A stretch of DNA of 64,000 nucleotides from Helicobacter sp. 13S00477-4 (GCF_002272785.1 NZ_MLAS01000001.1:186001-250000); one strand, 5' to 3'; numbered from the stretch's first letter, positions 27,023-37,514 are shown. Notes: a model not told the origin generated them from the sequence alone. Numbers and translations are program-made.

Positions 27023-27964
27023 TCACTTCTTTTCATTTATTTTTACAAAAATACTTGCCAAAATACCTCCTGATATATTATGCCATACACTAAAGATTGC
27101 AGCAGGCACTGCAGCAAGAGGATATGCAGCAAAATGAATCACAGCAAGACTTGCAGCTAATCCTGAATTCTGCATACCCACTTCAATGGAAATTGCTTTG
27201 ATCTTAGAAACTGAAAATCTAAAAAATCTACCAATCAAAAAACCAAACAAATAACCAAACAAATTATGCAAAATCACCACCAATACAATGATAAAACTGC
27301 TTGATAAAATTTTTGAAGCATTTGCACTTACGATAGAAACAATAATCGCTACGATACCAATTGTAGATATTAAAGGCAGGATTTCTTCAAAATGCTTAGA
27401 AAATTTTGGAAAAAACTTATGGACAAACATACCCAAACCAATAGGTATTAAAATAACCTGCACAATACTTAAAAATATATTATAAACATCAACTTCTACA
27501 TCTTTTCCCACAAAAAAATAAATCAATACAGGAGTAATAATTGGAGCAAGGAATGTTGTACAACTTGTAATAGCTACAGAAAGTGCAACATCTCCTTTTG
27601 AAAGATAAGTAATGACATTAGAAGCAGTCCCACCTGGACTTGTCCCTACCAAAATCACACCAATAGCAAGCTCTACAGGCAAAGCAAAAATTTTAATAAG
27701 CACAAAAGCCAACAAAGGCATCACTAAAAATTGAGCAAACCCTCCAATGATGACTTCCTTTGGTTTCAAAAAAAGTATCTTAAAATCTTGCATACGGATA
27801 CATAAGCCCATCCCAAACATAATAACTCCCAATAAAGGAGCAATAAAATCAGAACGAATGAAATTAAAATATTGAGGCAAAAACAAAGCCATGCCTGCAA
27901 AAAAAACTACAATCATTGCAAGGTATTTGCCTGCAAAAGAAGCACTTTGTTTTAAAAAATTCAT
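27023..27964 (-). CDS. bile acid:sodium symporter (BASS) family transporter
   Basis: 313 residues, about nine or ten membrane helices. Family signatures are FGMGLCIRMQDF near residue 52, LVGTSPGGTASNVITYLSKGDVALSVAITSCTTF (the crossover helix with sodium-site residues) starting near residue 105, and EVGMQNSGLAASLA near residue 262. BASS proteins import bile acids, pyruvate, pantothenate or other organic anions with sodium. The gene begins directly after the gltA stop and converges on the hydrolase gene, ending 4 bp from it. Substrate is open; neighbourhood hints at bile acids, co-transcription with gltA hints at an organic acid. Confidence 0.85.
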   Translation of the reverse strand: MNFLKQSASFAGKYLAMIVVFFAGMALFLPQYFNFIRSDFIAPLLGVIMFGMGLCIRMQDFKILFLKPKEVIIGGFAQFLVMPLLAFVLIKIFALPVELAIGVILVGTSPGGTASNVITYLSKGDVALSVAITSCTTFLAPIITPVLIYFFVGKDVEVDVYNIFLSIVQVILIPIGLGMFVHKFFPKFSKHFEEILPLISTIGIVAIIVSIVSANASKILSSSFIIVLVVILHNLFGYLFGFLIGRFFRFSVSKIKAISIEVGMQNSGLAASLAVIHFAAYPLAAVPAAIFSVWHNISGGILASIFVKINEKK

Positions 27965-29248
27965 TTATTTGCCAATGTATACTTGTCTAGGACGCGTGAT
28001 CCTAGCATGTGGATTTTTTATATGTTCTAAAAGCTGTGCACACCATCCAGGCATCCTCCCAATTACAAATATTGGAGTAAACAACTGCACAGGGATTTTT
28101 AATGCCGTGAGGATAATACCTGAATAAAAATCCACATTAGGATAGAGATTCCTTTCAATAAAATATTCATCATTCAAAGCGACTTCTTCAACCTTTTGTG
28201 CTATTTCACTCAAATGAGTATCCATTTTTATACCTTTTTTATCCAAATCATCTTTAAGTCCTTTTAGCACTTTTGCCCTTGGATCATAATTTTTATATAC
28301 ACGATGACCAAATCCCATCAATCTAAAAGAATCATTCTTATCCTTTACCCTCTCAATGAATTTATCCACATTTTTTACATCACCAATTTCATTGAGTTGT
28401 CTGAGTACTTTTTCATTTGCACCCCCATGTGCAGGTCCCCACAAAGCTGAAATACCAGCACTGATAGCTGCATAAGGATGTACGCCCGTAGAAGCTACAT
28501 TCCTTACAGTAGTCGTGGAAGCATTTTGTCCATGATCAGCATGTAATGTAAAAATTTTATCCAAAGCTTCTATTTCCAAAGATGAAATTTCTTGCTCTCC
28601 ATCTAATGTTTGTTTTAGCTTACCATGAGGATAAGCACGAAGCATATAAAGAAAATTTTCAACATAAGACTTTGTAATATCTGGATAGATAAAAGGAGCT
28701 CCAACAGCATTTCGATAACAAAAAGCCACCATTGTAGGGATTTTTGCAATAATCCTACGAGCCATGGTTTGATAATCATCTTCATCTTCCATATCTTTAT
28801 GATCAAAATACAATGTAGATAGGATAGAAACAGCCGAAGAAAGAGTCGCCATAGGATGAGCTCCATCTGGCAAAGCAGAAAAAAGATTGATAAAACCTTC
28901 GTGTAAAAAACTTCGATGACGTAATTCTAAATCAAATTCAAGCGATTCTTTTTCATTCTTAGGTAATTCATCACTGATAAGAAGCTTACAAACATCGCTG
29001 AATTTATATTTAGCTACAAGTTCTTGAACTGAATGTCCCTTATAGAGCAATTCACCCTTTTTGCCATCTATATAGCTAATAGTGGATTCACACCCTGCAG
29101 TAGAACCATAACCCGGATCATAAGAAAATATACCTGTTGTTTCAAATAGTTTTGAAAAATTGACTGCTTTAGGTCCCCTAGTACACTCAATCAGATCAAA
29201 ATCAAACTTCTCTTTGGTAGTATTATTGATTAAAGTGATTGTTCCCAT
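27965..29248 (-). CDS. gltA: citrate synthase
   Basis: 427 residues, hexameric type II length. Active-site His in the [15 protein letters not shown] and [15 protein letters not shown] segments (near residues 238 and 270), [17 protein letters not shown] near residue 311 and the catalytic Asp in [14 protein letters not shown] near residue 370. It condenses oxaloacetate with acetyl-CoA. Divergent from icd across a 177-bp gap, a pairing also remembered from H. pylori, where the two genes are neighbours. A BASS transporter gene follows with no gap. Confidence 0.96.
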   Translation of the reverse strand: MGTITLINNTTKEKFDFDLIECTRGPKAVNFSKLFETTGIFSYDPGYGSTAGCESTISYIDGKKGELLYKGHSVQELVAKYKFSDVCKLLISDELPKNEKESLEFDLELRHRSFLHEGFINLFSALPDGAHPMATLSSAVSILSTLYFDHKDMEDEDDYQTMARRIIAKIPTMVAFCYRNAVGAPFIYPDITKSYVENFLYMLRAYPHGKLKQTLDGEQEISSLEIEALDKIFTLHADHGQNASTTTVRNVASTGVHPYAAISAGISALWGPAHGGANEKVLRQLNEIGDVKNVDKFIERVKDKNDSFRLMGFGHRVYKNYDPRAKVLKGLKDDLDKKGIKMDTHLSEIAQKVEEVALNDEYFIERNLYPNVDFYSGIILTALKIPVQLFTPIFVIGRMPGWCAQLLEHIKNPHARITRPRQVYIGK

Positions 29249-29425
29249 TTTAGTTTCCTTTCATAAATGGATTGATTTTTGTCATTTGACAATCTTTTCA
29301 TGTATAAGCACTATTTTACACATAAACACTTAAAATAAGTCAATACTTCATCATATTTTTATATTTCTGTGTTTTTTAGTGCTAAACTACACAATATGAT
29401 TTAAATTTTAATAAGGAGAATTGAA

Positions 29426-30718
29426 ATGTCAAATTTTAATGGTTACAATCCAAAATTCTTAAAACTCCCTCAAAATGGAGAGGCAATCACACTTACAAAA
29501 GAAGGTAAACTTAATATACCCAACAACCCTATCATTCCGTATATAGAAGGGGATGGTATTGGTGTAGATATCACACCCGCAATGCTAAAAGTGATTGATA
29601 GTGCGGTTTCAAAAGCTTACAAAAACGAAAAAAAAATACATTGGTATGAAGTATTTACTGGAGAAAAATGCTACAACAAATTTAAAAATGAATCTTCTCT
29701 CACTCCTATGGAGCAATGGTTATTACCTGATACTATTGAAGCGATAAATTATTTTAAAATATCCATAAAAGGACCTTTGACAACACCCATTGGGGAAGGT
29801 TTCCGTTCTCTTAATGTTGCACTACGTCAAATGCTAGACCTTTATGTTTGTCTACGTCCTGTCAGATGGTATGGCAGTCCAAGCCCTATTAAAGAGCCTT
29901 CAAAAGTCGATATGGTTATCTTCCGAGAAAACAGTGAAGATATTTATGCTGGTATTGAATTTGCTCAAGGAACCCATGAAGTAAAAAAACTCATTCAATT
30001 TTTACAAAATGAAATGAAAGTTACTAAAATCCGTTTCCCAGAAAGTAGTGGCATAGGTATCAAACCTGTCAGCAAAGAAGGAAGCGAACGATTGATAAGG
30101 AAAGCTATCCAATATGCTATTGAAAATGACAGGTCATCAGTAACTCTAGTACACAAAGGCAATATCATGAAATTCACTGAAGGTGCATTCATGAAATGGG
30201 GTTATGCTCTTGCCAAAAATGAATTTAATGCAATAGAAATAGATGGAGGACCTTGGTGTCAATTCAAAAATCCAAAAACTGGCAAAGAAATCATCATAAA
30301 AGATATGATAGCTGATGCTTTTTTGCAACAAATCCTACTCAGACCAGCAGAATATGATGTCATAGCTACGATGAATCTCAATGGTGATTATATTTCTGAT
30401 GCACTTGCTGCAATGGTTGGAGGTATTGGTATCGCACCAGGTGCAAACCTGAATGATAGTGTAGCAATGTTTGAAGCCACTCATGGAACTGCTCCAAAAT
30501 ATGCTGGACTAGACAAAGTAAATCCAGGTTCACTTATTTTAAGTGCTGAAATGATGTTAAGGTATATGGGATGGATAGAGGCAGCTGACTTGATTGTCCA
30601 ATCAATGAAAAAAGCTATCGAATCCAAACAAGTAACTTATGACTTCGCAAGGTTAATGCAGAATGCAAAAGAAATCAAATGCTCTGAATTTGCTGATATA
30701 ATGATAAGCTATATGTAA
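29426..30718 (+). CDS. icd: isocitrate dehydrogenase, NADP-dependent
   Basis: 430 residues. Substrate-binding [21 protein letters not shown] near residue 127 contains the Ser that is phosphorylated in E. coli. [14 protein letters not shown] near residue 171, the metal-binding [26 protein letters not shown] near residue 316, and the cofactor region [13 protein letters not shown] near residue 350 complete the family pattern. It makes 2-oxoglutarate, which the neighbouring glutamate dehydrogenase can use. AAGGAGAA precedes the ATG. Confidence 0.96.
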   Translation: MSNFNGYNPKFLKLPQNGEAITLTKEGKLNIPNNPIIPYIEGDGIGVDITPAMLKVIDSAVSKAYKNEKKIHWYEVFTGEKCYNKFKNESSLTPMEQWLLPDTIEAINYFKISIKGPLTTPIGEGFRSLNVALRQMLDLYVCLRPVRWYGSPSPIKEPSKVDMVIFRENSEDIYAGIEFAQGTHEVKKLIQFLQNEMKVTKIRFPESSGIGIKPVSKEGSERLIRKAIQYAIENDRSSVTLVHKGNIMKFTEGAFMKWGYALAKNEFNAIEIDGGPWCQFKNPKTGKEIIIKDMIADAFLQQILLRPAEYDVIATMNLNGDYISDALAAMVGGIGIAPGANLNDSVAMFEATHGTAPKYAGLDKVNPGSLILSAEMMLRYMGWIEAADLIVQSMKKAIESKQVTYDFARLMQNAKEIKCSEFADIMISYM

Positions 30719-30787
30719 AAATTCATTTTTTATAATCAAAATTAGCTTAAAGCTTAAAATTCCAATTTTTAGAAAATACAAAATGTT

Positions 30788-30822
30788 ACAATACCCTTAA
30801 ATAAAATTTTAAAGGGTATTGT
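30788..30822. terminator. bidirectional hairpin between icd and gdhA
   Basis: ACAATACCCTT (30788-30798) and AAGGGTATTGT (30812-30822) form an 11-bp perfect stem with a 13-base A/T loop in the middle of the gap between two convergent genes. There is no long U run on either side, but position and stem support a shared terminator. Confidence 0.55.
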
Positions 30823-30844
30823 ATATAATATTAATAGTTTAGAA

Positions 30845-32191
30845 TCAAACCCCCTGATCAATCATCGCATCTGCAACTTTTCTAAAACCTGCTATATTAG
30901 CACCTAAAACTAAGTTGGTAGGTTCTGCAAATTCTTTGGCAGTCTGGGAAGAAATACTAAAGATATTTTCCATAATATTATGAAGTTTTTTGTCCACTGT
31001 TTCAAAATCCCAAGGATGCATACTTGCATTTTGAGACATTTCCAATCCACTGACTGCAACTCCCCCAGCATTTGCAGCCTTTGCAGGTCCATAACAAATC
31101 TTAGCTCTCAAGAATAAATCAAGTGCCTCTAAAGTTGAAGGCATATTAGCACCCTCACTAACACATTTACAACCATTTTGCAATAAAGTTTTAGCATCTT
31201 TTCCATTGAGTTCATTTTCTGTTGCACTTGGGAATGCAGCAAAACAAGGAATGCTCCAGACTGCATTAGTATCTTCTTTGTAATCACCAACTTTAATATA
31301 TTTGGCATTGGTTCTAAATTTAATATATTCTTCTAAGCTGACTCGTTTTATTTCTTTGAGTTCTTTCAATAAAGCAACATCAATACCAGCCTCATCATAA
31401 ATCATTCCCTTTGAATCACTCACAGTGACAGGTTTAGCACCCAAATGATAAAGTTTTTCTACTGTATAAATCGCTACATTACCACTTCCAGAAATTGTAC
31501 AAATCTTTCCTGCAAGGGTTTCTCCACGTTCTTTTAACATTTCTTCTGCAAAATAAACACATCCATATCCTGTAGCTTCTGGTCTCATCAAACTCCCACC
31601 CCAATCAAATCGTTTTCCTGTCAATGCTCCTTCAAAACGATTAGTCAATTTTCTATATTGTCCAAACAAATAACCAATCTCTCTTCCGCCAACTCCAATA
31701 TCTCCTGCAGGAATATCTGTATAAGGACCAATATGACGATAAAGTTCATTCATAAAAGCCTGACAAAATCGCATCACTTCACCATCGCTTTTATTTTTTG
31801 GATCAAAATCACTCCCACCCTTTCCCCCACCAAGATGAAGCGTAGTCAAAGAATTTTTAAAAACCTGTTCAAAACCCAAAAATTTGATAATCCCTGCATT
31901 CACACTAGGATGAAATCTCAGACCGCCTTTATAAGGACCAATAGCAGCATTAAACTCAATCCTATAGCCTTGATTGACTTGGATTTTACCTACATCATTT
32001 ACCCAGTTAACACGAAAATAAATTTCCCTATCAGGTATTACCAACCGCTCTAAAATAGCACTTTCTTGATATTTTTTGTCTTTCTTTATGACCAAAGCTA
32101 ATGAGGTAAAAACTTCTTGGACTGCCTGATGGAATTCTTTTTGGTCAGGATATTTGAGTTTAACTTTTTCAATCACATTTTCTACATACAT
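30845..32191 (-). CDS. gdhA: NADP-specific glutamate dehydrogenase
   Basis: 448 residues, the hexameric bacterial type. Glutamate-binding GPYKGGLRFHPSVN near residue 86 and the catalytic Lys in LGGGKGGSDFDPKNKSDGE near residue 122, GDIGVGGREIGYLFGQYR near residue 164, and NAD(P)-fold SGSGNVAIYTVEKL near residue 237. It fixes ammonia onto 2-oxoglutarate. Convergent with icd. Its own upstream gap (32192-32446) contains an ATGATAATCAT palindrome resembling half of a Fur or other repressor site, but nothing definite. Confidence 0.96.
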   Translation of the reverse strand: MYVENVIEKVKLKYPDQKEFHQAVQEVFTSLALVIKKDKKYQESAILERLVIPDREIYFRVNWVNDVGKIQVNQGYRIEFNAAIGPYKGGLRFHPSVNAGIIKFLGFEQVFKNSLTTLHLGGGKGGSDFDPKNKSDGEVMRFCQAFMNELYRHIGPYTDIPAGDIGVGGREIGYLFGQYRKLTNRFEGALTGKRFDWGGSLMRPEATGYGCVYFAEEMLKERGETLAGKICTISGSGNVAIYTVEKLYHLGAKPVTVSDSKGMIYDEAGIDVALLKELKEIKRVSLEEYIKFRTNAKYIKVGDYKEDTNAVWSIPCFAAFPSATENELNGKDAKTLLQNGCKCVSEGANMPSTLEALDLFLRAKICYGPAKAANAGGVAVSGLEMSQNASMHPWDFETVDKKLHNIMENIFSISSQTAKEFAEPTNLVLGANIAGFRKVADAMIDQGV

Positions 32192-32446
32192 TAAAGATCC
32201 TTATTTTAGTTTTTGAACTCATTTAAGGTTTTATTCTATCCTAACAAAAATAAACCCTCATGATAATCATAAAAAAATCATTATTTTTTAATACTTGTAA
32301 TTTATGGTCAAATCCTGAGAGATTTTATAAAATTTTTTAATCATATTTTAGAATATCTTATTCCTAATATTGAACTGAATTTTATTTTTAACTATACAAT
32401 ATTTTTGTAGAATTCTTTCATATCAAACATAACCTAAAGGCTTGAA

Positions 32447-33538
32447 ATGGATTCTTATGAATACAGCGAATTACTCAAAGAATTAAAAAATAAATGTGAA
32501 AACATTACCAAAATCATCAAGCCTGATAAACTAAATACAAGACTCCAAGAAATTGAACAAGCCCAACAAAATCCAGAGTTTTGGAATGATGCAAAAAAAG
32601 CTGGTGAAATAAATAAAGAAAAAGTAAAAATCCAACGACTCCTACAAACTTACAACAATGCAAAATCATCAATAGATGATGCTTGTGAACTTTTTGAGCT
32701 TGCTTCAATGGATAATGATACCAATACTTTAGAACTGCTTTTTATAGAAGGTCATTCATTGGAATCAAGCATAAAAAAAGTAGAAATAGAAGTAATGCTA
32801 AGCAGTGAAAATGATGGAGCAAATGCAATCGTTACTATACAGCCAGGTGCTGGAGGAACAGAGAGTCAAGATTGGGGGAGTATATTGTATCGAATGTATT
32901 TAAGATGGGCTGAACGCAGAGGGTTTAAAACTGAGATTTTAGACTATCAAGATGGAGAAGAAGCGGGTATCAAAGGAGTTGCTTTTTTAATAAAAGGTGA
33001 AAATGCTTATGGCTATATGAAAAGCGAAAATGGTGTCCATCGCCTCGTTCGGATTTCTCCTTTTGATGCAAATGCAAAGCGACATACTAGTTTTGCAAGC
33101 GTGCAAGTAAGTCCTGAGGTTGATGATGATATTGATATTGTGATTGAAGAAAAAGACTTGAGGATTGATACCTATCGTGCAAGCGGTGCAGGAGGTCAAC
33201 ATGTGAACAAAACTGAATCTGCAATCCGTATCACACATTTGCCAAGTGGAATTGTTGTCCAATGTCAAAATGACAGGAGTCAACATAAAAACAAAGCCAC
33301 TGCACTCAAAATGCTAAAATCCAAACTCTATGAACTAGAACTAGAAAAACAAAACACTGCAAACTCAAGTGAAGAAAAAAGCGAAATTGGATGGGGACAT
33401 CAAATCAGAAGTTATGTACTTGCTCCTTATCAACAAGTAAAAGATGCAAGGAGTAATCTAGCCTATAGCAATGTAGAAGCAATCCTTGATGGCGATATTG
33501 ATGATATTATTGAAGGGGTATTAGTATCAAAATCTTAA
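32447..33538 (+). CDS. prfB: peptide chain release factor 2
   Basis: 363 residues. The stop-codon recognition tripeptide SPF in [15 protein letters not shown] identifies RF2 (UGA/UAA). The peptidyl-tRNA hydrolysis motif GGQ is in [18 protein letters not shown] near residue 245. The gene is one continuous frame, so the programmed +1 frameshift used by E. coli prfB is absent. It leads the prfB-cheZ-U32 peptidase cluster known from H. pylori. Confidence 0.96.
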   Translation: MDSYEYSELLKELKNKCENITKIIKPDKLNTRLQEIEQAQQNPEFWNDAKKAGEINKEKVKIQRLLQTYNNAKSSIDDACELFELASMDNDTNTLELLFIEGHSLESSIKKVEIEVMLSSENDGANAIVTIQPGAGGTESQDWGSILYRMYLRWAERRGFKTEILDYQDGEEAGIKGVAFLIKGENAYGYMKSENGVHRLVRISPFDANAKRHTSFASVQVSPEVDDDIDIVIEEKDLRIDTYRASGAGGQHVNKTESAIRITHLPSGIVVQCQNDRSQHKNKATALKMLKSKLYELELEKQNTANSSEEKSEIGWGHQIRSYVLAPYQQVKDARSNLAYSNVEAILDGDIDDIIEGVLVSKS

Positions 33539-33605
33539 TATTTAATCTAAAATATACTAAAAAAACTTTATAATGATTAAGATAAATTCCTTATAAGGAG
33601 AATCA

Positions 33606-34301
33606 ATGACTCAAGAAGAACTAGACGCACTCATAATGTCTGGAGATTTAGACGATAGCACAGATATCAAAAAAAACATACAAGAACATATTACAGAGCA
33701 AAATCAAGATTCAAATACTGATTTTATGGATGCCAAAAATTACAAAATAGAAGCAGGGAAAAAATGGCCTCCCCCACCCCCTACTGATGAACACAAAGTT
33801 GTTCATCAACTTGATGATGTTACAAAAGATTCTGAAGTCAAAGCTACCCAGATATTTGATCAACTTGACTATATAAACCATCAATCAGACAATATCATCA
33901 AAGCCTCAAAAGAAATCAAAGATTACCTTGAAAAACATCAAGAAATTTTTGAAAAATTATCTAAAAAATTCCCTCAAGTCGATACATTTCAAACTTCTTT
34001 GGAAGAAACCACTGCAATACTCAAAACATTAAAATCTATTGATGAGAGTGCCAATGATTGTCTTGATTCATCAATGCAAGCTATGGATATAATGCAATTT
34101 CAAGATATACATCGACAAAAAATTGAACGTGTCATCAATGTAATGAGGGCTTTAACTCAATATATGAATTCACTTTTTGAAGGAAAGATTGATGATGATA
34201 AAAGAGCTAGTTCAGCAACCTATATAGCCGGCGATAGCAAAGATGATTTAGCCAATGAAGATGATATTGAAGCACTCATTGCCTCATTTGGCAAAAAATA
34301 A
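33606..34301 (+). CDS. cheZ: chemotaxis protein CheZ (epsilonproteobacterial type)
   Basis: 231 residues. The catalytic segment MDIMQFQDIHRQKIERVINVM near residue 158 contains the Asp/Gln pair of CheZ phosphatases that dephosphorylate CheY-P. The C-terminal DDIEALIASFGKK resembles the CheY-binding tail (DDLLDSLGF in E. coli). The N-terminus TQEELDALIMSGD looks like the CheY-binding N-terminus of FliM, a feature I also recall from H. pylori CheZ. A Pro-rich linker with five prolines follows near residue 55, then a long coiled coil. Position between prfB and the U32 peptidase matches HP0171-0170-0169. The sequence is too diverged for a naive match, hence the moderate confidence. Confidence 0.82.
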   Translation: MTQEELDALIMSGDLDDSTDIKKNIQEHITEQNQDSNTDFMDAKNYKIEAGKKWPPPPPTDEHKVVHQLDDVTKDSEVKATQIFDQLDYINHQSDNIIKASKEIKDYLEKHQEIFEKLSKKFPQVDTFQTSLEETTAILKTLKSIDESANDCLDSSMQAMDIMQFQDIHRQKIERVINVMRALTQYMNSLFEGKIDDDKRASSATYIAGDSKDDLANEDDIEALIASFGKK

Positions 34302-35584
34302 TGCCTCAAATAGCACCAAAAAAAGTTCAATTATTATCCCCTGCAGGCAATCTTACTAAACTTAAAATTGCATTAAATTATGGAGCAGATGCTGTTTATG
34401 GCGGAGTAAGCCATTTTTCACTTAGAAACCGTGCAAGCAAAGAATTTGATATAAAAAGTTTCAAAGAAGGGATTGATTATGCACATTCATTGAATAAAAA
34501 AGTATTTGTTACTATCAATGGCTTTCCCTTTAATTCTCAACTCAAACTCCTTGAAACCCATATACAAAAAATGGCTGAACTCAATCCAGATGCCTTTATC
34601 ATTGCTACTCCAGGTGTTGTAAAACTCAGTAAAAAAATTGCCCCTCATATCCCTATACACCTATCCACTCAAGCAAATGTATTGAATGTATTAGATGCAG
34701 AGGTCTTTTATGAAATGGGGGTAAAAAGAATCGTTGCTGCAAGAGAACTAAGTCTGAGCGATGCTGCACAAATCAAAAAACATATCCCGGATTTAGAACT
34801 TGAAATTTTTGTACACGGGAGTATGTGTTTTGCATTTTCTGGAAGATGTCTGATTTCTGCCTTACAAAATGGTAGAGTCCCTAATCGTGGCAGTTGTGCG
34901 AATGATTGTAGATTTGACTATGAGTATTATGTCAAAAATCCCGACAATGGCGTAATGATGAGACTTGAAGAGGAAGAAGGAGTAGGGACGCATATCTTCA
35001 ATGCTAAAGATTTAAATCTCTCTAGCCATATTGCAGAAATTCTTGATTCTGGTGTTATTGATGCACTAAAAATAGAAGGACGAACTAAATCTACTTACTA
35101 TGCAGGTATAACAACAAGAACATATAAAATGGCTATTGATGATTATTATAACAACGAACAAAGACCTCAAATCTATCAATTTGAACTCCAAACACTTAAA
35201 AATCGTGGTTTTACAGATGGCTACCTCATCAGACGTCCATTTGAACGACTTGATACGCAAAATCATTCCACAGCTATAAGTGAAGGGGATTATCAAGTCA
35301 ATGGAGAAGTTGATGAAAGTGGAGAATATTTTTTATGCAAATACACAACTAAAATAGGAAAAGCTTATGAAATAATTGCTCCAGCTCATATAAAAATTGA
35401 ACCTTTTAATAATGATACAGGCAAAATATATCAATACAATGATAGGTATTATCTGATTTTGAATAAAATCATCCTCAAAGATAATAAAGAACTAGAAGAA
35501 ATTCATAGTGGCAACATCAATCCTGTTAAACTCCCAAAAAAACTACCTCCATATAGTTTTTTAAGGATAAAAGCAAATCAATAA
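34301..35584 (+). CDS. peptidase U32-family protein (TrhP/PrtC-like)
   Basis: 427 residues. N-terminal VQLLSPAGNLTKLKIALNYGADAVYGG is the family start. The U32 signature is FVHGSMCFAFSGRCLISALQNG near residue 170, followed by GSCANDCRFDYEY, whose Cys residues could bind an Fe-S cluster. Family members were called collagenases, but TrhP/YegQ act in 5-hydroxyuridine formation in tRNA; that role is more likely here. The start shares one base with the cheZ stop (TAATG), so the two are coupled. Confidence 0.85.
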   Translation: MPQIAPKKVQLLSPAGNLTKLKIALNYGADAVYGGVSHFSLRNRASKEFDIKSFKEGIDYAHSLNKKVFVTINGFPFNSQLKLLETHIQKMAELNPDAFIIATPGVVKLSKKIAPHIPIHLSTQANVLNVLDAEVFYEMGVKRIVAARELSLSDAAQIKKHIPDLELEIFVHGSMCFAFSGRCLISALQNGRVPNRGSCANDCRFDYEYYVKNPDNGVMMRLEEEEGVGTHIFNAKDLNLSSHIAEILDSGVIDALKIEGRTKSTYYAGITTRTYKMAIDDYYNNEQRPQIYQFELQTLKNRGFTDGYLIRRPFERLDTQNHSTAISEGDYQVNGEVDESGEYFLCKYTTKIGKAYEIIAPAHIKIEPFNNDTGKIYQYNDRYYLILNKIILKDNKELEEIHSGNINPVKLPKKLPPYSFLRIKANQ

Positions 35585-35594
35585 GGAGTTCAAT

Positions 35595-36101
35595 TTGGAA
35601 TTCATATCAATCATCATGGGTAGCAAAACCGACTGGACAATCATGAGTGAATGCACAGAAATTTTAAAACAATTTGATGTCAAATACGAAGTTATCATTA
35701 GTTCAGCTCACAGGACACCTCAAAGGACAAAAGAATATGTCGCCGAAGCAGAAAAAAAAGGAGTTCAAGTCTTTATCGCTGCAGCAGGTATGGCTGCCCA
35801 CCTAGCAGGAGCTATCGCTTCTCAAACTTGCAAACCTGTAATTGGCGTACCACTTACAGGAGGTGCTCTTGATGGACTTGATGCATTATTATCTACAGTA
35901 CAAATGCCTGCAGGAATGCCTGTAGGCACACTTGCAATAGGCAAAGCTGGAGCTATCAATGCCGCTTATATGGCTATACAAATCCTTAGCCTTAAAAACA
36001 ATGATCTCTATCAAAAGCTCTTAGAAGATCGCATCCAAAAAGCTAAAAAAATCCAATCAGATTCACAATCCATAGAAATTAAAATCTCAAATCCATCATG
36101 A
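35595..36101 (+). CDS. purE: N5-carboxyaminoimidazole ribonucleotide mutase
   Basis: 168 residues. The class I PurE core is intact: SIIMGSKTDWTIM at the N-terminus, ISSAHRTPQRT near residue 38, AAAGMAAHLAGAIAS near residue 61 and PVIGVPLTGGALDGLDALLSTVQMPAGMPVGT. It rearranges N5-CAIR to CAIR in purine synthesis. The start is a TTG at 35595, with AAGGAG 6 bp upstream; the next in-frame ATG (MGSKTDW) would delete the first strand. Confidence 0.94.
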   Translation: MEFISIIMGSKTDWTIMSECTEILKQFDVKYEVIISSAHRTPQRTKEYVAEAEKKGVQVFIAAAGMAAHLAGAIASQTCKPVIGVPLTGGALDGLDALLSTVQMPAGMPVGTLAIGKAGAINAAYMAIQILSLKNNDLYQKLLEDRIQKAKKIQSDSQSIEIKISNPS

Positions 36102-36111
36102 AAGAATAGGA

Positions 36112-36633
36112 ATGGAAAATAAAAAAAATACTGATACTGTCTGGATGGGACTCAAAGAATTTGTGCAACTTAGCGGACTAGAAGAAGAAAAAGTTCTAAA
36201 ATTGATAGAAGAAGGAACTATTGAGAGCAAAAAAAATAATGATATTTTACTCATTGAAGCCACAAGTGCTACAGATGCTATCATCAAACGGACTGAAAAT
36301 AATCTAGTCTCTGCAGATATGTCAAATAAAAATTTAGATCCTATATTTGTAGAAAAAACCATCAATACAATTTTAGGCTTGCACGACAAAGTTATAGCAG
36401 CTAAAAATGAAACCATTTCTGCTTATAAAAATGAAAATTTATTCTTAAAAGATGCAATTATATCCACACAAGAAGTCTATGAAGATGACAAAAAAACCAT
36501 TGATACGTTACGCGAAGAGCTAAAAAAAGCTTCAGAAGAAATTGAATTCATAAAAAGAAAATATCGTTTGATGTGGGGAAAAGTCTCTTCCCTTAGCCAT
36601 AACATTCAAAATGACGAAATAAATTTGAAATGA
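36112..36633 (+). CDS. conserved coiled-coil protein, DUF3972-like
   Basis: 173 residues. N-terminal ~60 residues (WMGLKEFVQLSGLEEEKVLKLIEEGTI) look like a helix-turn-helix of the MerR/excisionase type, in which a short helix pair precedes a wing. The remainder from ~85 is a charged coiled coil (ETISAYKNENLFLKDAIISTQ, TLREELKKASEEIEFIKRKY). This layout matches a family restricted to epsilonproteobacteria that I recall as DUF3972; function unknown. The stop overlaps the next gene by 4 bp. Confidence 0.6.
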   Translation: MENKKNTDTVWMGLKEFVQLSGLEEEKVLKLIEEGTIESKKNNDILLIEATSATDAIIKRTENNLVSADMSNKNLDPIFVEKTINTILGLHDKVIAAKNETISAYKNENLFLKDAIISTQEVYEDDKKTIDTLREELKKASEEIEFIKRKYRLMWGKVSSLSHNIQNDEINLK

Positions 36634-37514
36634 AAATAAAAAAAGAATGTTTTACCTGCCTCAAAAATCAATCAGTTCAGGTAATGGATCTGACTCACCA
36701 ATCCCCAACCATCAAAGAAAAAACTTCCCAAGCCATCAGTTCATTCATCACAACTATTCAAAACATTACTACACCTCCACCACAAACTGCCATTGATATT
36801 TATGGAATAATCGCTTCAATCACACAAAATTCAGATATTTATAAAAATATCAAATCTCAATGTATTCAAAAAGCCAAAAAAATCACCAATACCCTCAAAA
36901 ATAATAAACCAATCTTCAAAAGCCCTATAAATGAATTAGAATGGGGTATAAAGATTGCTGCATTAGGGAACGTTATAGATTATGGGAGTGAAAGTGCTTT
37001 TAACATCAATAGCTATTGTTTCAATTTAGATCAACTAGATTTTATTGTTTTTGACATAGATGAATTCACCAAGCAACTCAAAAATGCAAAAACCCTAGTA
37101 TATATTGCAGACAATGCTGGAGAAAATCTCTTTGATGAAATATTCATAGAAATACTCAAAAATCAATACCCACTCTTGCATATTTATTATTTTGTCAGAG
37201 GCACTCCAATCATCAATGACATCACTTTGAAAGATTTACAAACCCATCCTGAATGCCAAAAGATATTTGATATTTCTGAAGTAATTGATAGTGGGGTTAA
37301 AAGTCCGGGCTTTATCAAAGAAATAGCTAGTACAAAAGCTCAAAATTTATACGACAATGCAGATATTGTTTTAGCTAAAGGAATGGGCAATTTTGAATGC
37401 CTTGAAGATAAAAATGACCCACGTATATTCCTACTATTTAAAATCAAATGCAATGTTGTAGCTAAATATCTCAAACAACCTTTAGGAAAAATGATATTTA
37501 AAAAATTAAATTAA
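36630..37514 (+). CDS. DUF89/ARMT1-like protein, possible damage-control phosphatase
   Basis: 294 residues. A Cys pair ECFTCLKNQ lies at the start, followed by a helical domain, then LVYIADNAGENLFDEIFIEIL near residue 155, the metal-binding Asp-Asn core of DUF89 proteins, YYFVRGTPIINDITLKD, and DIVLAKGMGNFECLED near residue 250. DUF89 enzymes remove phosphate from damaged or side-product sugar phosphates using Mn/Co/Ni; the Cys-bearing subfamily is widespread in anaerobes and archaea. Start overlaps the upstream stop (ATGA). The physiological substrate is unknown. Confidence 0.75.
   Translation: MKIKKECFTCLKNQSVQVMDLTHQSPTIKEKTSQAISSFITTIQNITTPPPQTAIDIYGIIASITQNSDIYKNIKSQCIQKAKKITNTLKNNKPIFKSPINELEWGIKIAALGNVIDYGSESAFNINSYCFNLDQLDFIVFDIDEFTKQLKNAKTLVYIADNAGENLFDEIFIEILKNQYPLLHIYYFVRGTPIINDITLKDLQTHPECQKIFDISEVIDSGVKSPGFIKEIASTKAQNLYDNADIVLAKGMGNFECLEDKNDPRIFLLFKIKCNVVAKYLKQPLGKMIFKKLN

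Noticed and set aside
32261-32271. ATGATAATCAT upstream of gdhA as a Fur box
   Set aside because: It matches only half of a 7-1-7 site and lies far (about 70 bp) upstream, with no iron-related gene nearby.
32447-33538. Programmed frameshift in prfB
   Set aside because: The gene is one open frame without the in-frame UGA near codon 25 that the E. coli mechanism needs.
33764-33781. C-rich run in cheZ as a slippage tract
   Set aside because: The runs are only five Cs, broken by an A and coding for prolines, too short for slippage.
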